Source: Prochlorococcus sp. AG-347-N23
Lineage (GTDB): Bacteria; Cyanobacteriota; Cyanobacteriia; PCC-6307; Cyanobiaceae
DNA length: 64,000 bases
Direction of reading: 5' to 3'
Assembly: GCA_003281125.1 (NCBI GenBank)
Contig: QCCW01000001.1
Span: 50,284 to 114,283, forward strand
The notes under the pieces were generated by a model. That model was not told where the DNA came from. It was given only the letters and a program-made list of their open reading frames with translations, and did not search any database. The position numbers and the translations under genes are program-made. This document shows positions 38,605 to 47,073 of this stretch, piece by piece (position 1 is the stretch's first letter; every line of letters starts with the position of its first letter).

Positions 38605-39222
38605 ATGAAATATGCTATCAATCATGAATTTGTCTCGATTAGCTCTCAAACTGCAACTCATAGAATTATTTTGATGCATGGTTGGGGAGCTGATTGTGAT
38701 GACCTTCTAACATTTGGAAAGGAGATGACTGAAAAAATAAATTTTGATTTTGAGGTTATTTCTTTGAGGGCCCCTGGATTGCATCCAAGTGGCAAGGGAA
38801 GACAGTGGTATGGCTTGTACCCACATGATTGGAATGGAGCTGAGGTGGAAGTAAATAAACTTTTAGTTACATTAAAAAATTTTGATACCAATCAGATTCC
38901 ACTAAGAAAAACAATTTTGTTGGGTTTCTCTCAGGGTGCGGCAATGGCAATTGATGCAGGATTTAAATTAGATTTTGGATTAATTGTTGCTTGTAGTGGT
39001 TATCCTCACCCCAACTGGTCCCCAGGAGAAAAATGCTCGCCATTGATTATCAGTCATGGATTATTTGATGACGTCGTGCCTATAGATGCTTCTAGGGCTA
39101 TTTATGAAAAAGTAAAGAGTGAGTCTTCTAAACTTTGTGAATTATTAGAATTCGAGGGATTTCATCAAATTGATCCAAATTTAATTAATTTTATAAGTTC
39201 AAATATGAGTAATATCTTTTAA
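38605..39222 (+). CDS. Alpha/beta-hydrolase, phospholipase/carboxylesterase family
   Basis: This 205-residue protein has the carboxylesterase fold with the nucleophile elbow GFSQGAAMA (serine near residue 113), a preceding HGWGADCDDL oxyanion region, and the catalytic Asp and His in HGLFDDVVP and EGFHQID. It resembles bacterial YpfH and acyl-protein thioesterase-type esterases. The substrate is unknown. It overlaps the convergent DUF3155 gene by 4 bp. Confidence 0.88.
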   Translation: MKYAINHEFVSISSQTATHRIILMHGWGADCDDLLTFGKEMTEKINFDFEVISLRAPGLHPSGKGRQWYGLYPHDWNGAEVEVNKLLVTLKNFDTNQIPLRKTILLGFSQGAAMAIDAGFKLDFGLIVACSGYPHPNWSPGEKCSPLIISHGLFDDVVPIDASRAIYEKVKSESSKLCELLEFEGFHQIDPNLINFISSNMSNIF

Positions 39223-39587
39223 ACAAAAGCATATTCATATTCTTCAATCTCTTCCCAATCATCTGCAGTAAGTTCAAGACCCTCAAATATTTTTTCTTCA
39301 CCAATTCCTTCAACAACAAATTTTAGTGATGGAAATAGAAAATGATTTTCTTCAGCATATTGGGCGCTAAATAAGCCTTTTTCTCCCCAAAAAAACCTAT
39401 CGGTGGTATGTTCATTTCTTCTGACATTAAAAACTGAAGGTGCAGAGAGACCATTTTCAGCTATGAATCTTCTTGCTGCTGTAACTGGTTTATGTTTGCC
39501 AGTTTCGATATGATAAATAGGCACATGTGCCATTACTCTTTGGCCAGCCAATCTTCTTCTGCTGATTCTTTTTCTTTTTTTTGACAT
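39219..39587 (-). CDS. DUF3155 family protein
   Basis: This 122-residue protein has a very basic N-terminus (SKKRKRISRRRLAGQRVMA), a middle part with PVTAARRFIAENG and an acidic C-terminus (ADDWEEIEEYEYAFV). This is the layout of the cyanobacterial DUF3155 family. The basic segment suggests nucleic-acid or ribosome contact, but no function is established. A stem of 8 bp (AGATTAGT/ACTAATCT, 39615-39643) lies just upstream of its start. Confidence 0.8.
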   Translation of the reverse strand: MSKKRKRISRRRLAGQRVMAHVPIYHIETGKHKPVTAARRFIAENGLSAPSVFNVRRNEHTTDRFFWGEKGLFSAQYAEENHFLFPSLKFVVEGIGEEKIFEGLELTADDWEEIEEYEYAFV

Positions 39588-39675
39588 TGATTGGTACTCC
39601 TGAAATTATTAATGAGATTAGTCTTATTTATTTTTACTAATCTTATATGTGATTTGAATTCACTTCTAATTACAT

Positions 39676-39753
39676 AGAGGACCCATCAACCCCTGATGTA
39701 GCTTAAAATATGATTAAACTTTCATATTTAAGGCTGGCTAAAGTCAGACCTCT
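39676..39753 (+). ncRNA. Candidate structured RNA / leader before the histidine kinase
   Basis: In the 250-bp gap 39588-39837, three consecutive hairpins can form on the plus strand: CATCA/TGATG with loop ACCCC (39684-39698), CTTAAAATATGA/TCATATTTAAG with one bulge (39702-39732), and CTGGC/GTCAG with loop TAAA (39734-39747). AGAGG (39676-39680) can pair with CCTCT (39749-39753) to close them in a junction. A run of six T follows at about 39770. It could be a small RNA or a cis-acting leader. No known Rfam family is recognised. Confidence 0.35.
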
Positions 39754-39837
39754 TTCTATATCTTAATACTTTTTTCATATTTTACAAGCCCTTTTTCAAG
39801 TTTTTTTTAAAAAAAATTTCTCAAAATTTCATTAATT

Positions 39838-40974
39838 ATGAATCCAACAAAAAAATTTGAAGAATTGATTTTAAAACAGCTAGAGAGTTTTGGATGCTCA
39901 ATGGGCGTGACTAATTTGGTTATGTATCTTGCATCAGCTAAGCAAGGAACTAAAGCATCTTTTGAAATGATTGGTCAATGGCCACAAATTGATAGGCTAC
40001 TGACATCAATAGAAGATGATCCTTCACTAAAAGTTTCATCGCCTAATAGAAGATGGTACCCACTTCAAGAAAACGATATTCTACTTGGTGTTCTGAGAGT
40101 AGAAACTGATTTGAAAGGGGGGAATTGGCCAGCATCTCTTGATTCTAGATTAAAAGCCCTTTCAATATCTTTAGCTAAATGCGTCTCTATCGAATTAGAA
40201 CGTCAAAATAAAAATAAAGAAATCAATTATTTAAAAAATCAGGTGAATGTCATTATCCATCAATTAAGGAATCCATTGGCTGCTATTAGGACATATGCAA
40301 AATTACTAATAAAAAGACTTGGTTCAGATAATGACTCTATTGAAATAGTCGAACGCATGATATTAGAGCAAAAACAAATTAATCAATATATGGATTCTTT
40401 TGCGCAATTAAATTCACCTATTCAACTGCCTATAGAAATTGGAGAGGAAAGATTATTATTACCACCAAATTTAGATAATAAAAAGTTAATAACTGTTCAG
40501 AGTTTATTGAGACCCATATTAGAGAGGGGTAAAGCTAATGCCAACTTAGAGGATAGAGATTGGACTGAACCTTCTCTTTGGCCAGATTGGACTATATCGC
40601 CATTAAAGGCAAAATATGCTGTAATTGCCGAAATTGTGGCCAATTTATTAGAAAATGCGTTTAAATATGCCCAACAAGATTCTGAAATTGGACTTGAAAT
40701 TACGAGTAATGGAATTTGTATATTTGATGATGGGAAAAAAATAACAAAAAATGAAAAAGAGAAAATTTTTGAAAAAGGTTTTAGAGGATCTGCCGCTAAG
40801 AAGAAGGACGGAACTGGTGTTGGACTTTTTTTAGCTAGAAAATTAGCAAAACAAATTGGAGGGGAATTGAGATTGCTGGAAAATGACTCAATTAGAAATA
40901 CTGAGAAATTAAAAAATCTTAAGAAGAAAAATATTTTTTATTTAGAACTACCTATAAAAGAATTGCATTCATAA
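39838..40974 (+). CDS. Sensor histidine kinase (orphan)
   Basis: This 378-residue soluble kinase has an N-terminal sensory region of about 120 residues, possibly GAF-like, then the dimerisation/phosphoacceptor helix with His141 in IIHQLRNPLAAIRTYAKLL. The ATPase domain shows the N-box NLLENAFKYA, a G1 box DDGKKI and the G2 box GTGVGLFLARKLA. The second glycine of G1 is replaced by lysine. No response regulator is adjacent. It has no membrane segment, so it senses a cytoplasmic signal or partner. It overlaps cobS end to end by 23 bp. Confidence 0.88.
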   Translation: MNPTKKFEELILKQLESFGCSMGVTNLVMYLASAKQGTKASFEMIGQWPQIDRLLTSIEDDPSLKVSSPNRRWYPLQENDILLGVLRVETDLKGGNWPASLDSRLKALSISLAKCVSIELERQNKNKEINYLKNQVNVIIHQLRNPLAAIRTYAKLLIKRLGSDNDSIEIVERMILEQKQINQYMDSFAQLNSPIQLPIEIGEERLLLPPNLDNKKLITVQSLLRPILERGKANANLEDRDWTEPSLWPDWTISPLKAKYAVIAEIVANLLENAFKYAQQDSEIGLEITSNGICIFDDGKKITKNEKEKIFEKGFRGSAAKKKDGTGVGLFLARKLAKQIGGELRLLENDSIRNTEKLKNLKKKNIFYLELPIKELHS

Positions 40975-41692
40975 ACAACATTACAGTTTCAACTAGTACA
41001 ACACTTGCACCGCAGGCATCTCCATTGAAGCCTCCAATTTTATTACCCAGTATGTTTGGGATAGAATAGCTTAGAAAAATACCAATCAAAATAAGAATTA
41101 AAAATTTAATTAATATTGCTTGGGATGTAATTGAAACTAATTGGTATGGAATGAAAATTAATAGAAAAAAAATGGAGATCAAAGATTCTTTTTTAAATCC
41201 GTTCCAAAACTTTTTGTGACTAATAGATTTTTTCTTGTAACTTGTATATTTAAACCTTTCTATAAAAAATAAATTTGAAAATCTTCCCCAAAATAAGCAC
41301 ATAGGTAAAACAAAAATTATTAGGTTTTGAAGTTTCAGTATGCAAGCAATTTGAATTAAAGTTATAAAAACTAAAGCTTGAACGCCAAAGGACCCAACTT
41401 TACTGTCTTTCATAGCTTTTAAACGTTTCTTTTTACCCGCAAAAATACCATCGAAAGTGTCCATTAAACCATCAATGTGAAGACCACCAGTAATTAAATA
41501 TCCTGAAGCCAAACAAATTAATGCAGATGCATAAATTGACCAAGAGTTTGTTCTAAAAAAAAGAAAGATATAACTCTGTATTGTTCCAATCAAAAATCCT
41601 AAAGGCGGGGCAAATTGTGCAATATTTTTAAATTCGGGACTAATTAAAGGTATCTTTGGAAATGTCGTATAGAAAATCCAAGATCCTGCCAA
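40952..41692 (-). CDS. cobS: Adenosylcobinamide-GDP ribazoletransferase (cobalamin synthase)
   Basis: CobS joins adenosylcobinamide-GDP to the lower-ligand nucleoside in the last step of (pseudo)cobalamin synthesis. The 246-residue membrane protein has GGLHIDGLMDTFDGIFAG, the DSKVGSFGV metal-binding motif and C-terminal GGFNGDACGASV. The first usable start is TTG at 41690-41692 (AGSWIFYTTFP). The frame stays open upstream for about 16 codons (ATC AAA AAA TAT...) but without ATG or GTG, so a slightly longer N-terminus with a rare start cannot be excluded. Confidence 0.92.
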   Translation of the reverse strand: MAGSWIFYTTFPKIPLISPEFKNIAQFAPPLGFLIGTIQSYIFLFFRTNSWSIYASALICLASGYLITGGLHIDGLMDTFDGIFAGKKKRLKAMKDSKVGSFGVQALVFITLIQIACILKLQNLIIFVLPMCLFWGRFSNLFFIERFKYTSYKKKSISHKKFWNGFKKESLISIFFLLIFIPYQLVSITSQAILIKFLILILIGIFLSYSIPNILGNKIGGFNGDACGASVVLVETVMLFMNAILL

Positions 41693-41790
41693 ATTTTTTA
41701 TTAAATATTTTTTGATGAGATAAAAATAGATTCAATATTAAATAATAGGGTAGATTAATGAAAAAGGATCAAAAACTTTTATAAATTATC

Positions 41791-42909
41791 GTGTTTGAAT
41801 TTGAAATTACATCGAATTGCAGTAATACAGGGGCAAGAACTGGTATATTTCATACACCAAATGGTCAAGTAAAAACACCAAAATTTATGCCAGTGGGTAC
41901 TTTGGCAACGGTTAAAGGAATTTCATCTAAGCAGTTAACCTCTACAGGATCAGAAATGATTCTCTCAAATACCTTTCATCTTCATTTACAACCTGGAGAA
42001 AAATTAATTAAAGAATCTGGCGGAATACATAAGTTCATGAATTGGCCTAAGCCTATTCTTACTGATTCAGGAGGATATCAAGTTTTTAGTTTGGCCAAAT
42101 TAAATAATATTTCTGATAAAGGAGTGGAATTTAAAAATCCAAGAGATGGTAGTCATGTATTTTTATCACCTGAAAAAGTAATACAGATTCAAATGGATCT
42201 TGGATCGGATGTTGCGATGGCTTTTGATCATTGTCCACCGCATACAGCTAACGAAAATGATATTGAGGAATCTTTAGAAAGAACTCATTCATGGTTGCAA
42301 AAATGTGTTGAGACTCATCAGAAATCTAATCAAGCATTATTCGGTATAGTTCAAGGTGGAAAGTATCCTAGATTGAGAGAATATAGCGCAAAATATACAA
42401 GTTCTTTTGATCTGCCTGGAATAGCAGTGGGAGGTGTAAGTGTTGGAGAGGCAGTTGAAGAAATACATAGTGTAATTGATTACGTCCCGAAATTCTTACC
42501 AATAAATAAACCAAGATATTTAATGGGAATTGGCTCTTTAAAAGAAATTTCTTTAGCTGTTGCAAATGGATTTGATATATTTGACTGTGTTTTGCCCACA
42601 AGACTAGGAAGACATGGGACTGCATTTTTTAATAATGAAAGATTGAATTTGAGAAATGCTCGATTTAAAAATGACTTTTCTCCAATTGACAAAACTTGCA
42701 AATGCGAGACATGTAAATCCTATTCTCGAGCATATTTGCATCATCTAATTAGAAATGACGAAATATTAGGCCTAACCCTCATAAGTTTGCATAATATTGC
42801 TCATTTAATAAGATTTACCAATGCAATTTCTACTGCAATTAGAGATAATTGTTTTACAAATGATTTCGCTCCTTGGAAAACATCCTCTATTGCTCACTAT
42901 ACGTGGTAA
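41791..42909 (+). CDS. tgt: tRNA-guanine transglycosylase
   Basis: Tgt exchanges guanine-34 of His, Asp, Asn and Tyr tRNAs for the queuosine precursor preQ1. The 372-residue protein has [12 protein letters not shown] with the catalytic-site Asp, [22 protein letters not shown] with the nucleophilic Asp, and the zinc site [16 protein letters not shown]. The start is GTG. It is divergent from cobS and followed by psbK on the same strand. Confidence 0.96.
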   Translation: MFEFEITSNCSNTGARTGIFHTPNGQVKTPKFMPVGTLATVKGISSKQLTSTGSEMILSNTFHLHLQPGEKLIKESGGIHKFMNWPKPILTDSGGYQVFSLAKLNNISDKGVEFKNPRDGSHVFLSPEKVIQIQMDLGSDVAMAFDHCPPHTANENDIEESLERTHSWLQKCVETHQKSNQALFGIVQGGKYPRLREYSAKYTSSFDLPGIAVGGVSVGEAVEEIHSVIDYVPKFLPINKPRYLMGIGSLKEISLAVANGFDIFDCVLPTRLGRHGTAFFNNERLNLRNARFKNDFSPIDKTCKCETCKSYSRAYLHHLIRNDEILGLTLISLHNIAHLIRFTNAISTAIRDNCFTNDFAPWKTSSIAHYTW

Positions 42910-42943
42910 CGTCTTATCATAATTAATTAAATTACCAAAAAAG

Positions 42944-43084
42944 GTGCTCATTCTATTTAATACATTCGCTGAATTGCCCGAGGCTTATAAGGCCTTCGCT
43001 CCAACTGTTGATGTTCTTCCACTTATTCCTTTATTTTTCTTTTTATTGGTGTTTGTTTGGCAAGCTGCAGTTGGATTTAAATAA
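42944..43084 (+). CDS. psbK: Photosystem II protein PsbK
   Basis: This 46-codon ORF with a GTG start encodes a short leader and then [16 protein letters not shown], a hydrophobic helix and the C-terminal [10 protein letters not shown], which is the PsbK signature. PsbK is a one-helix subunit bound to CP43 that stabilises photosystem II. It lies 34 bp after tgt. Only the length makes it easy to miss; the match is clear. Confidence 0.94.
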
Positions 43085-43109
43085 ATTCTTTTAGTTTAGA
43101 TTGTTTTTA

Positions 43110-44114
43110 TTAGAAGGGATTTTCAAGTAAAATCGCATCTCCAGAATTATCTACAGCACTCTCTATAAAATCAGCAATTTTTAATGCTCTTGAGGCTTGC
43201 TCACCATCTACCTCAGGTATTTCTTTGCCCTGAACGCATTTAAGAAAATGCTCTAGTTCTGCATAAAGAGGCTCAATGGAAGTTGTGCTAACTTCTTCAA
43301 CATATCCATCATTTCTATAAACTAATTCTCCATGCTCTGCTGTGTATGATTCATGAGACTTTCGATGGATTTGTAAAGAGTGATTTAAGAAATCAGTCTC
43401 TACTAAGCCTTTTTGGCAGTGAGCACTTAAACTTCTAATTTTTTTGTGACTCATTTTACTTGCAGTTAGACTTGCAATAACATTATTTTTAAAAACTAAA
43501 GTAGCATTGACATAATCTATTAATCCTTCGCTATTTCTTCCTCCAACTGCTGCTAATTTTTGTATTTTTGAGTTTACAAGCTCCAAAATAAGATCAATGT
43601 CATGAATCATTAAATCCATTACTACAGATACATCATTTGCTCTGTCTGCATGAGGACTGTGCCTCCTTGCTTCTAAAACAACAATTTCTTCATTATTTAC
43701 TATTTTATTTAATTCTCTAAAAGCAGGATTAAATCTTTCAATATGCCCAACTTGTAATAGACAGTTACTTGTATTAGCGGCCTCTATTAAAGATTTTGCT
43801 TCCAACTCATTAGCTGCAATTGGTTTTTCAATGAGAACGTTAGCACCTCCCTTGAGACAATCTAGTCCTACTTTTTGGTGAAGTAGTGTAGGAACAGCTA
43901 TACAGATAGCATCAACTTTTGGAATTAAGTCTTTATAATCTTTGAACCATTCACATTGAAATTGCTCTATCGCTAATTTGCCTCTCTCTTCATTTGGATC
44001 TGCAACCCCAATGAGATTTGCATCTTTGAGCAAACTAAGTACTCGAGCATGATGCCAGCCCATATTCCCTATGCCTATGACTCCAACCTTTACCGGTGAT
44101 GAGGTTGGCTGCAT
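43110..44114 (-). CDS. Gfo/Idh/MocA family oxidoreductase
   Basis: This 334-residue protein has an N-terminal Rossmann domain (VGVIGIGNMGWHHARVL), the EKP motif (IEKPIAANELEAK) and a C-terminal alpha/beta domain with the HDIDLILEL segment. Family members are NAD(P)-dependent dehydrogenases of sugars, inositols or related compounds. The substrate cannot be read from the sequence. It is convergent with psbK, and the next minus-strand gene upstream is the CNNM/CorC-type protein 50 bp away. Confidence 0.9.
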   Translation of the reverse strand: MQPTSSPVKVGVIGIGNMGWHHARVLSLLKDANLIGVADPNEERGKLAIEQFQCEWFKDYKDLIPKVDAICIAVPTLLHQKVGLDCLKGGANVLIEKPIAANELEAKSLIEAANTSNCLLQVGHIERFNPAFRELNKIVNNEEIVVLEARRHSPHADRANDVSVVMDLMIHDIDLILELVNSKIQKLAAVGGRNSEGLIDYVNATLVFKNNVIASLTASKMSHKKIRSLSAHCQKGLVETDFLNHSLQIHRKSHESYTAEHGELVYRNDGYVEEVSTTSIEPLYAELEHFLKCVQGKEIPEVDGEQASRALKIADFIESAVDNSGDAILLENPF

Positions 44115-44164
44115 AATTTCAAATCCATATATTAATTATCATTATCCTCTATAGGAAGCCACAT

Positions 44165-45433
44165 TTAGGTTTTGGGAAGAATTATTTTAACACGATCAAT
44201 TTTTGGACCTGACATAGAAATAACTTCAAATTTCATGTTATTAAAATCTAAAACGTCGCCAATCTTTGGAACCATTTGAAATTTATCTAGCAGAAATCCA
44301 GCAAGAGTATGATAGTCTGCACCTTCTGGAATAGAACATCCTAACTTTTTATTGATATCTATAATTTCTGATTTTCCAGCTATTGACCATTTTTTAGAGA
44401 AATTATCTAACATTCTCATATCTGAATTAATTCTATTATTGAGCATTTCCTCTCCAACTATTTCGCCATTTAGATCAGCTGCGGTTATGAGTCCCTCTGT
44501 TCCACCGTGTTCATCAACTACCAGCAAGAACGGATTATAGTCTCTTACTATTGGAAATATTTCTGCTAGTGAACATGTCTCTATTATTTTTGTTACTGGT
44601 AAAAGGAATGGCTCTAATAATGTATCGGCTTCCATTTCGCCTTTTGATATTGGCTTAGCTAGATATCGCATATCTAATACACCTAATACATCATCTAAAG
44701 ACTCACCAATCACAAAGAAGCGAGCATGTCGAGTTTTATCTACTTGTTTCATAAGTTCTGAAAAGGTTATATTTTTTGGCAAAGTTACCATTTCAGATCT
44801 TGGAATCATCACTTCTTTAACCTGTGTATCTTTTAAAGCAAAAACTCCTTCAAGAATATTCTTCTCATCTGGTTTTAAACCTGTTACGTTATCTGTTTCA
44901 ATAAGAGTTTCTAATTCTCCAGCAGATAAACCCGAATTTAAAGAATCCCATTTGTTATTTAAATTGAACAAGCCTAAACAGGCGCTAGCAAAGAATTCTA
45001 TTACCCTAACTATAGGATTCATACCTTTTCTAACGGCATCGAATATTGTAGTTAACCTTAATGCAGCAGATTCTGGATTATTAATTACTAGGGCTTTAGG
45101 AATAAGTCCAGAAACAAGAGTAACAACTAAAACAACAAATAAGAAAAATAGAAGATCATAAAATCTATTTGACAAAATATTGCTTTTCCAATAATCATTT
45201 GCAAGATTATTGCTGAGCCATCCAATTGCAATTAGTGAAATTGTTACTCCAAATTGAGAAGCAATTAATGAAGATCTAAAGCGTTTTTGAATTTTTAAAA
45301 TTGAAAATGCTCCTTTCTTTTTTTCTTCTATTAACCTTAAAACTTTACTTGGTCTAATTAATAAAAAAGAGAGTTCACTTGCTGCGAAAAAAGCTGGGAA
45401 AAATAAAAGAAATAAAAGTAGAGTTATTTTCAT
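44165..45433 (-). CDS. CNNM/HlyC-CorC family membrane protein (DUF21 and CBS domains)
   Basis: This 422-residue protein has an N-terminal DUF21 membrane domain with about four hydrophobic segments (AASELSFLLIRPSK near the start), then paired CBS domains from about residue 200 (VKEVMIPRSEMVTLP, FLLVVDEHGGTEGLIT) and a C-terminal CorC_HlyC domain of about 80 residues. Relatives are implicated in divalent-cation (Mg2+, Co2+) homeostasis; the haemolysin name is historical. It starts at ATG 18 bp downstream of tRNA-Met on the same strand. Confidence 0.92.
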   Translation of the reverse strand: MKITLLLFLLFFPAFFAASELSFLLIRPSKVLRLIEEKKKGAFSILKIQKRFRSSLIASQFGVTISLIAIGWLSNNLANDYWKSNILSNRFYDLLFFLFVVLVVTLVSGLIPKALVINNPESAALRLTTIFDAVRKGMNPIVRVIEFFASACLGLFNLNNKWDSLNSGLSAGELETLIETDNVTGLKPDEKNILEGVFALKDTQVKEVMIPRSEMVTLPKNITFSELMKQVDKTRHARFFVIGESLDDVLGVLDMRYLAKPISKGEMEADTLLEPFLLPVTKIIETCSLAEIFPIVRDYNPFLLVVDEHGGTEGLITAADLNGEIVGEEMLNNRINSDMRMLDNFSKKWSIAGKSEIIDINKKLGCSIPEGADYHTLAGFLLDKFQMVPKIGDVLDFNNMKFEVISMSGPKIDRVKIILPKT

Positions 45434-45451
45434 TCAATGACAAATTAATAA

Positions 45452-45524
45452 TGGGGGTGGCGAGGATCGAACTCGCCTTAGCCAAATTATGAGTTTGGTG
45501 CATTCACCAGATTGCTACACCCCC
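45452..45524 (-). tRNA. tRNA-Met (anticodon CAU), elongator
   Basis: On the minus strand the acceptor arms GGGGGTG/CACCCCC pair perfectly with discriminator A. The anticodon stem CCAAA/TTTGG holds the loop CTCATAA, anticodon CAU. The stem lacks the three consecutive G-C pairs of initiator tRNA, so it is the elongator, although a lysidine-modified tRNA-Ile(CAU) cannot be excluded by anticodon alone. CCA is not encoded. Confidence 0.9.
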
Positions 45525-45665
45525 AGGGAAATTTATGTAATTTTAATTACATTGAATTTCAATATACAATATAAAAATAATATTTCAAAAAATACCTCAT
45601 TTGGAAGTTTTTGTGAGATTTCTTTTTTTTCTTCTAATCTTTAAATATCAATTTAACTTTCACTA

Positions 45666-46226
45666 ATGGGCCAATTTTCTGATAAGTATGATTTAAATAA
45701 AGCAAAATTGTTAAAGCAGTTAATTGAAAAATCTTACAAGAAAGGAAACTTCACTTTATCTTCAGGAAAAAAAAGCAGTCATTACTTGAACTGTAAACCA
45801 GTTTCATTAAATGGTGAAGGCTTAAACTTAATAAGTGATTTATTTTTAGAGTTGAAGGACTCAAGGTCAAAAGCTGTAGCAGGATTGACATTAGGTGCTG
45901 ACCCTATAGTAAGTGGATTAATTGTCAAAGCAGCTTTACATGGCCTAGACCTCGATGGTTTAATAATTCGGAAAGAAATCAAAAAATACGGTACCAAAGC
46001 TGGAATAGAGGGTCCTATATTAGAAGAAGGAACTTTGGTAACTGTTTTAGAGGATGTCGTTACAACTGCTGGTTCAGTGATAAAAGCTGTAAAAAAGTTA
46101 CGCGAAAATAATTATGTTGTTGAGGAAGTTTTGTCTATAGTTGATAGGCAAGAAGGGGGATTAAAAGCCCTTGAAGATGAAAATGTTAAATTAAAAAGTC
46201 TTTTTACAATAAAAGACTTTTTATAA
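45666..46226 (+). CDS. pyrE: Orotate phosphoribosyltransferase
   Basis: PyrE joins orotate and PRPP to form OMP in pyrimidine synthesis. The 186-residue protein has the N-terminal [18 protein letters not shown] substrate loop, [17 protein letters not shown] (the flexible catalytic loop) and the PRPP motif [17 protein letters not shown]. It starts at ATG and is followed 10 bp later by ygfZ. The other pyrimidine gene here, pyrB, is 37 kb away. Confidence 0.96.
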   Translation: MGQFSDKYDLNKAKLLKQLIEKSYKKGNFTLSSGKKSSHYLNCKPVSLNGEGLNLISDLFLELKDSRSKAVAGLTLGADPIVSGLIVKAALHGLDLDGLIIRKEIKKYGTKAGIEGPILEEGTLVTVLEDVVTTAGSVIKAVKKLRENNYVVEEVLSIVDRQEGGLKALEDENVKLKSLFTIKDFL

Positions 46227-46236
46227 ATATTTCAAA

Positions 46237-47073
46237 ATGCAAGATATAACAAAAAAGTTTTGGCTTGAAAAATTTGATTGTTTTTCTATTACTGGAAAAG
46301 ATGCCAGAAAATTTTTGAATGGAATAACAACTGGTAATATTCTTAATTCAGAAAATAAATTTATCAAAACTTGTTGGTTAACTCCAAATGGAGTTCTCAG
46401 GTCATTAATTGAAATTATTTTTTTAGAAAGAAACTTAGAAGTAATTATCTTGTCGGGTAATACTAATGAAATAATTGATTACTTTAATAAAATTATTTTT
46501 CCAGCTGACGATGTACTTCTAAGTGAACCTTTCTTGATAAATAGAATTCAGGAAATTGATGAATCTAGTTCATGGAGAACTTACCAGCCTATTTTCTTCA
46601 AAAAAGAAGATAAAGAATTTGAAATATATAAAAATAAACTAAATTTACTAAATCCCAATGATTTAAAACTTTGGAAGATTAATCAGGCAATACCCTCATT
46701 AGAAATGGAAATAAACGGAAAAAATAATCCTCTTGAGCTTGGATTACAAGATCTTATAGATTTTAATAAAGGTTGTTATTTAGGACAAGAAACAATGTCA
46801 AAAATAAAAAATGTTTCTTCTTTAAAACAGGAAATAAGAATTTGGAAATCATTTGAATCTAATTTGAATTTAGACGTTGAAGATAAAAATTTATATATAA
46901 ATTCTGCCAAGGATATTTCTGTAGGCAAAATCACTAGTTTTTTCAAATCAGATTCTCAAATAACAGGTTTAGCAATGATAAAAAGAAAATATTTAAAGGA
47001 AGGAAGTTATTTTTTTTCTGAAATTTTTGGAAAAATTATTATTAATAAATCTGTAGGATCAATTTTTCTTTAA
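46237..47073 (+). CDS. ygfZ: Folate-binding protein YgfZ/GcvT-like
   Basis: This 278-residue protein has the aminomethyltransferase-like fold and the hallmark FNKGCYLGQETMSK motif near residue 180, with FLNGITTGN near the N-terminus. YgfZ family proteins use folate to support assembly or repair of certain iron-sulfur clusters. It follows pyrE closely and overlaps the convergent nuclease gene by 15 bp. Confidence 0.9.
   Translation: MQDITKKFWLEKFDCFSITGKDARKFLNGITTGNILNSENKFIKTCWLTPNGVLRSLIEIIFLERNLEVIILSGNTNEIIDYFNKIIFPADDVLLSEPFLINRIQEIDESSSWRTYQPIFFKKEDKEFEIYKNKLNLLNPNDLKLWKINQAIPSLEMEINGKNNPLELGLQDLIDFNKGCYLGQETMSKIKNVSSLKQEIRIWKSFESNLNLDVEDKNLYINSAKDISVGKITSFFKSDSQITGLAMIKRKYLKEGSYFFSEIFGKIIINKSVGSIFL

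Noticed and set aside
45452-45524. Initiator tRNA-fMet
   Set aside because: The anticodon stem lacks the three G-C pairs required of initiator tRNA and the first acceptor pair is G-C rather than mismatched.
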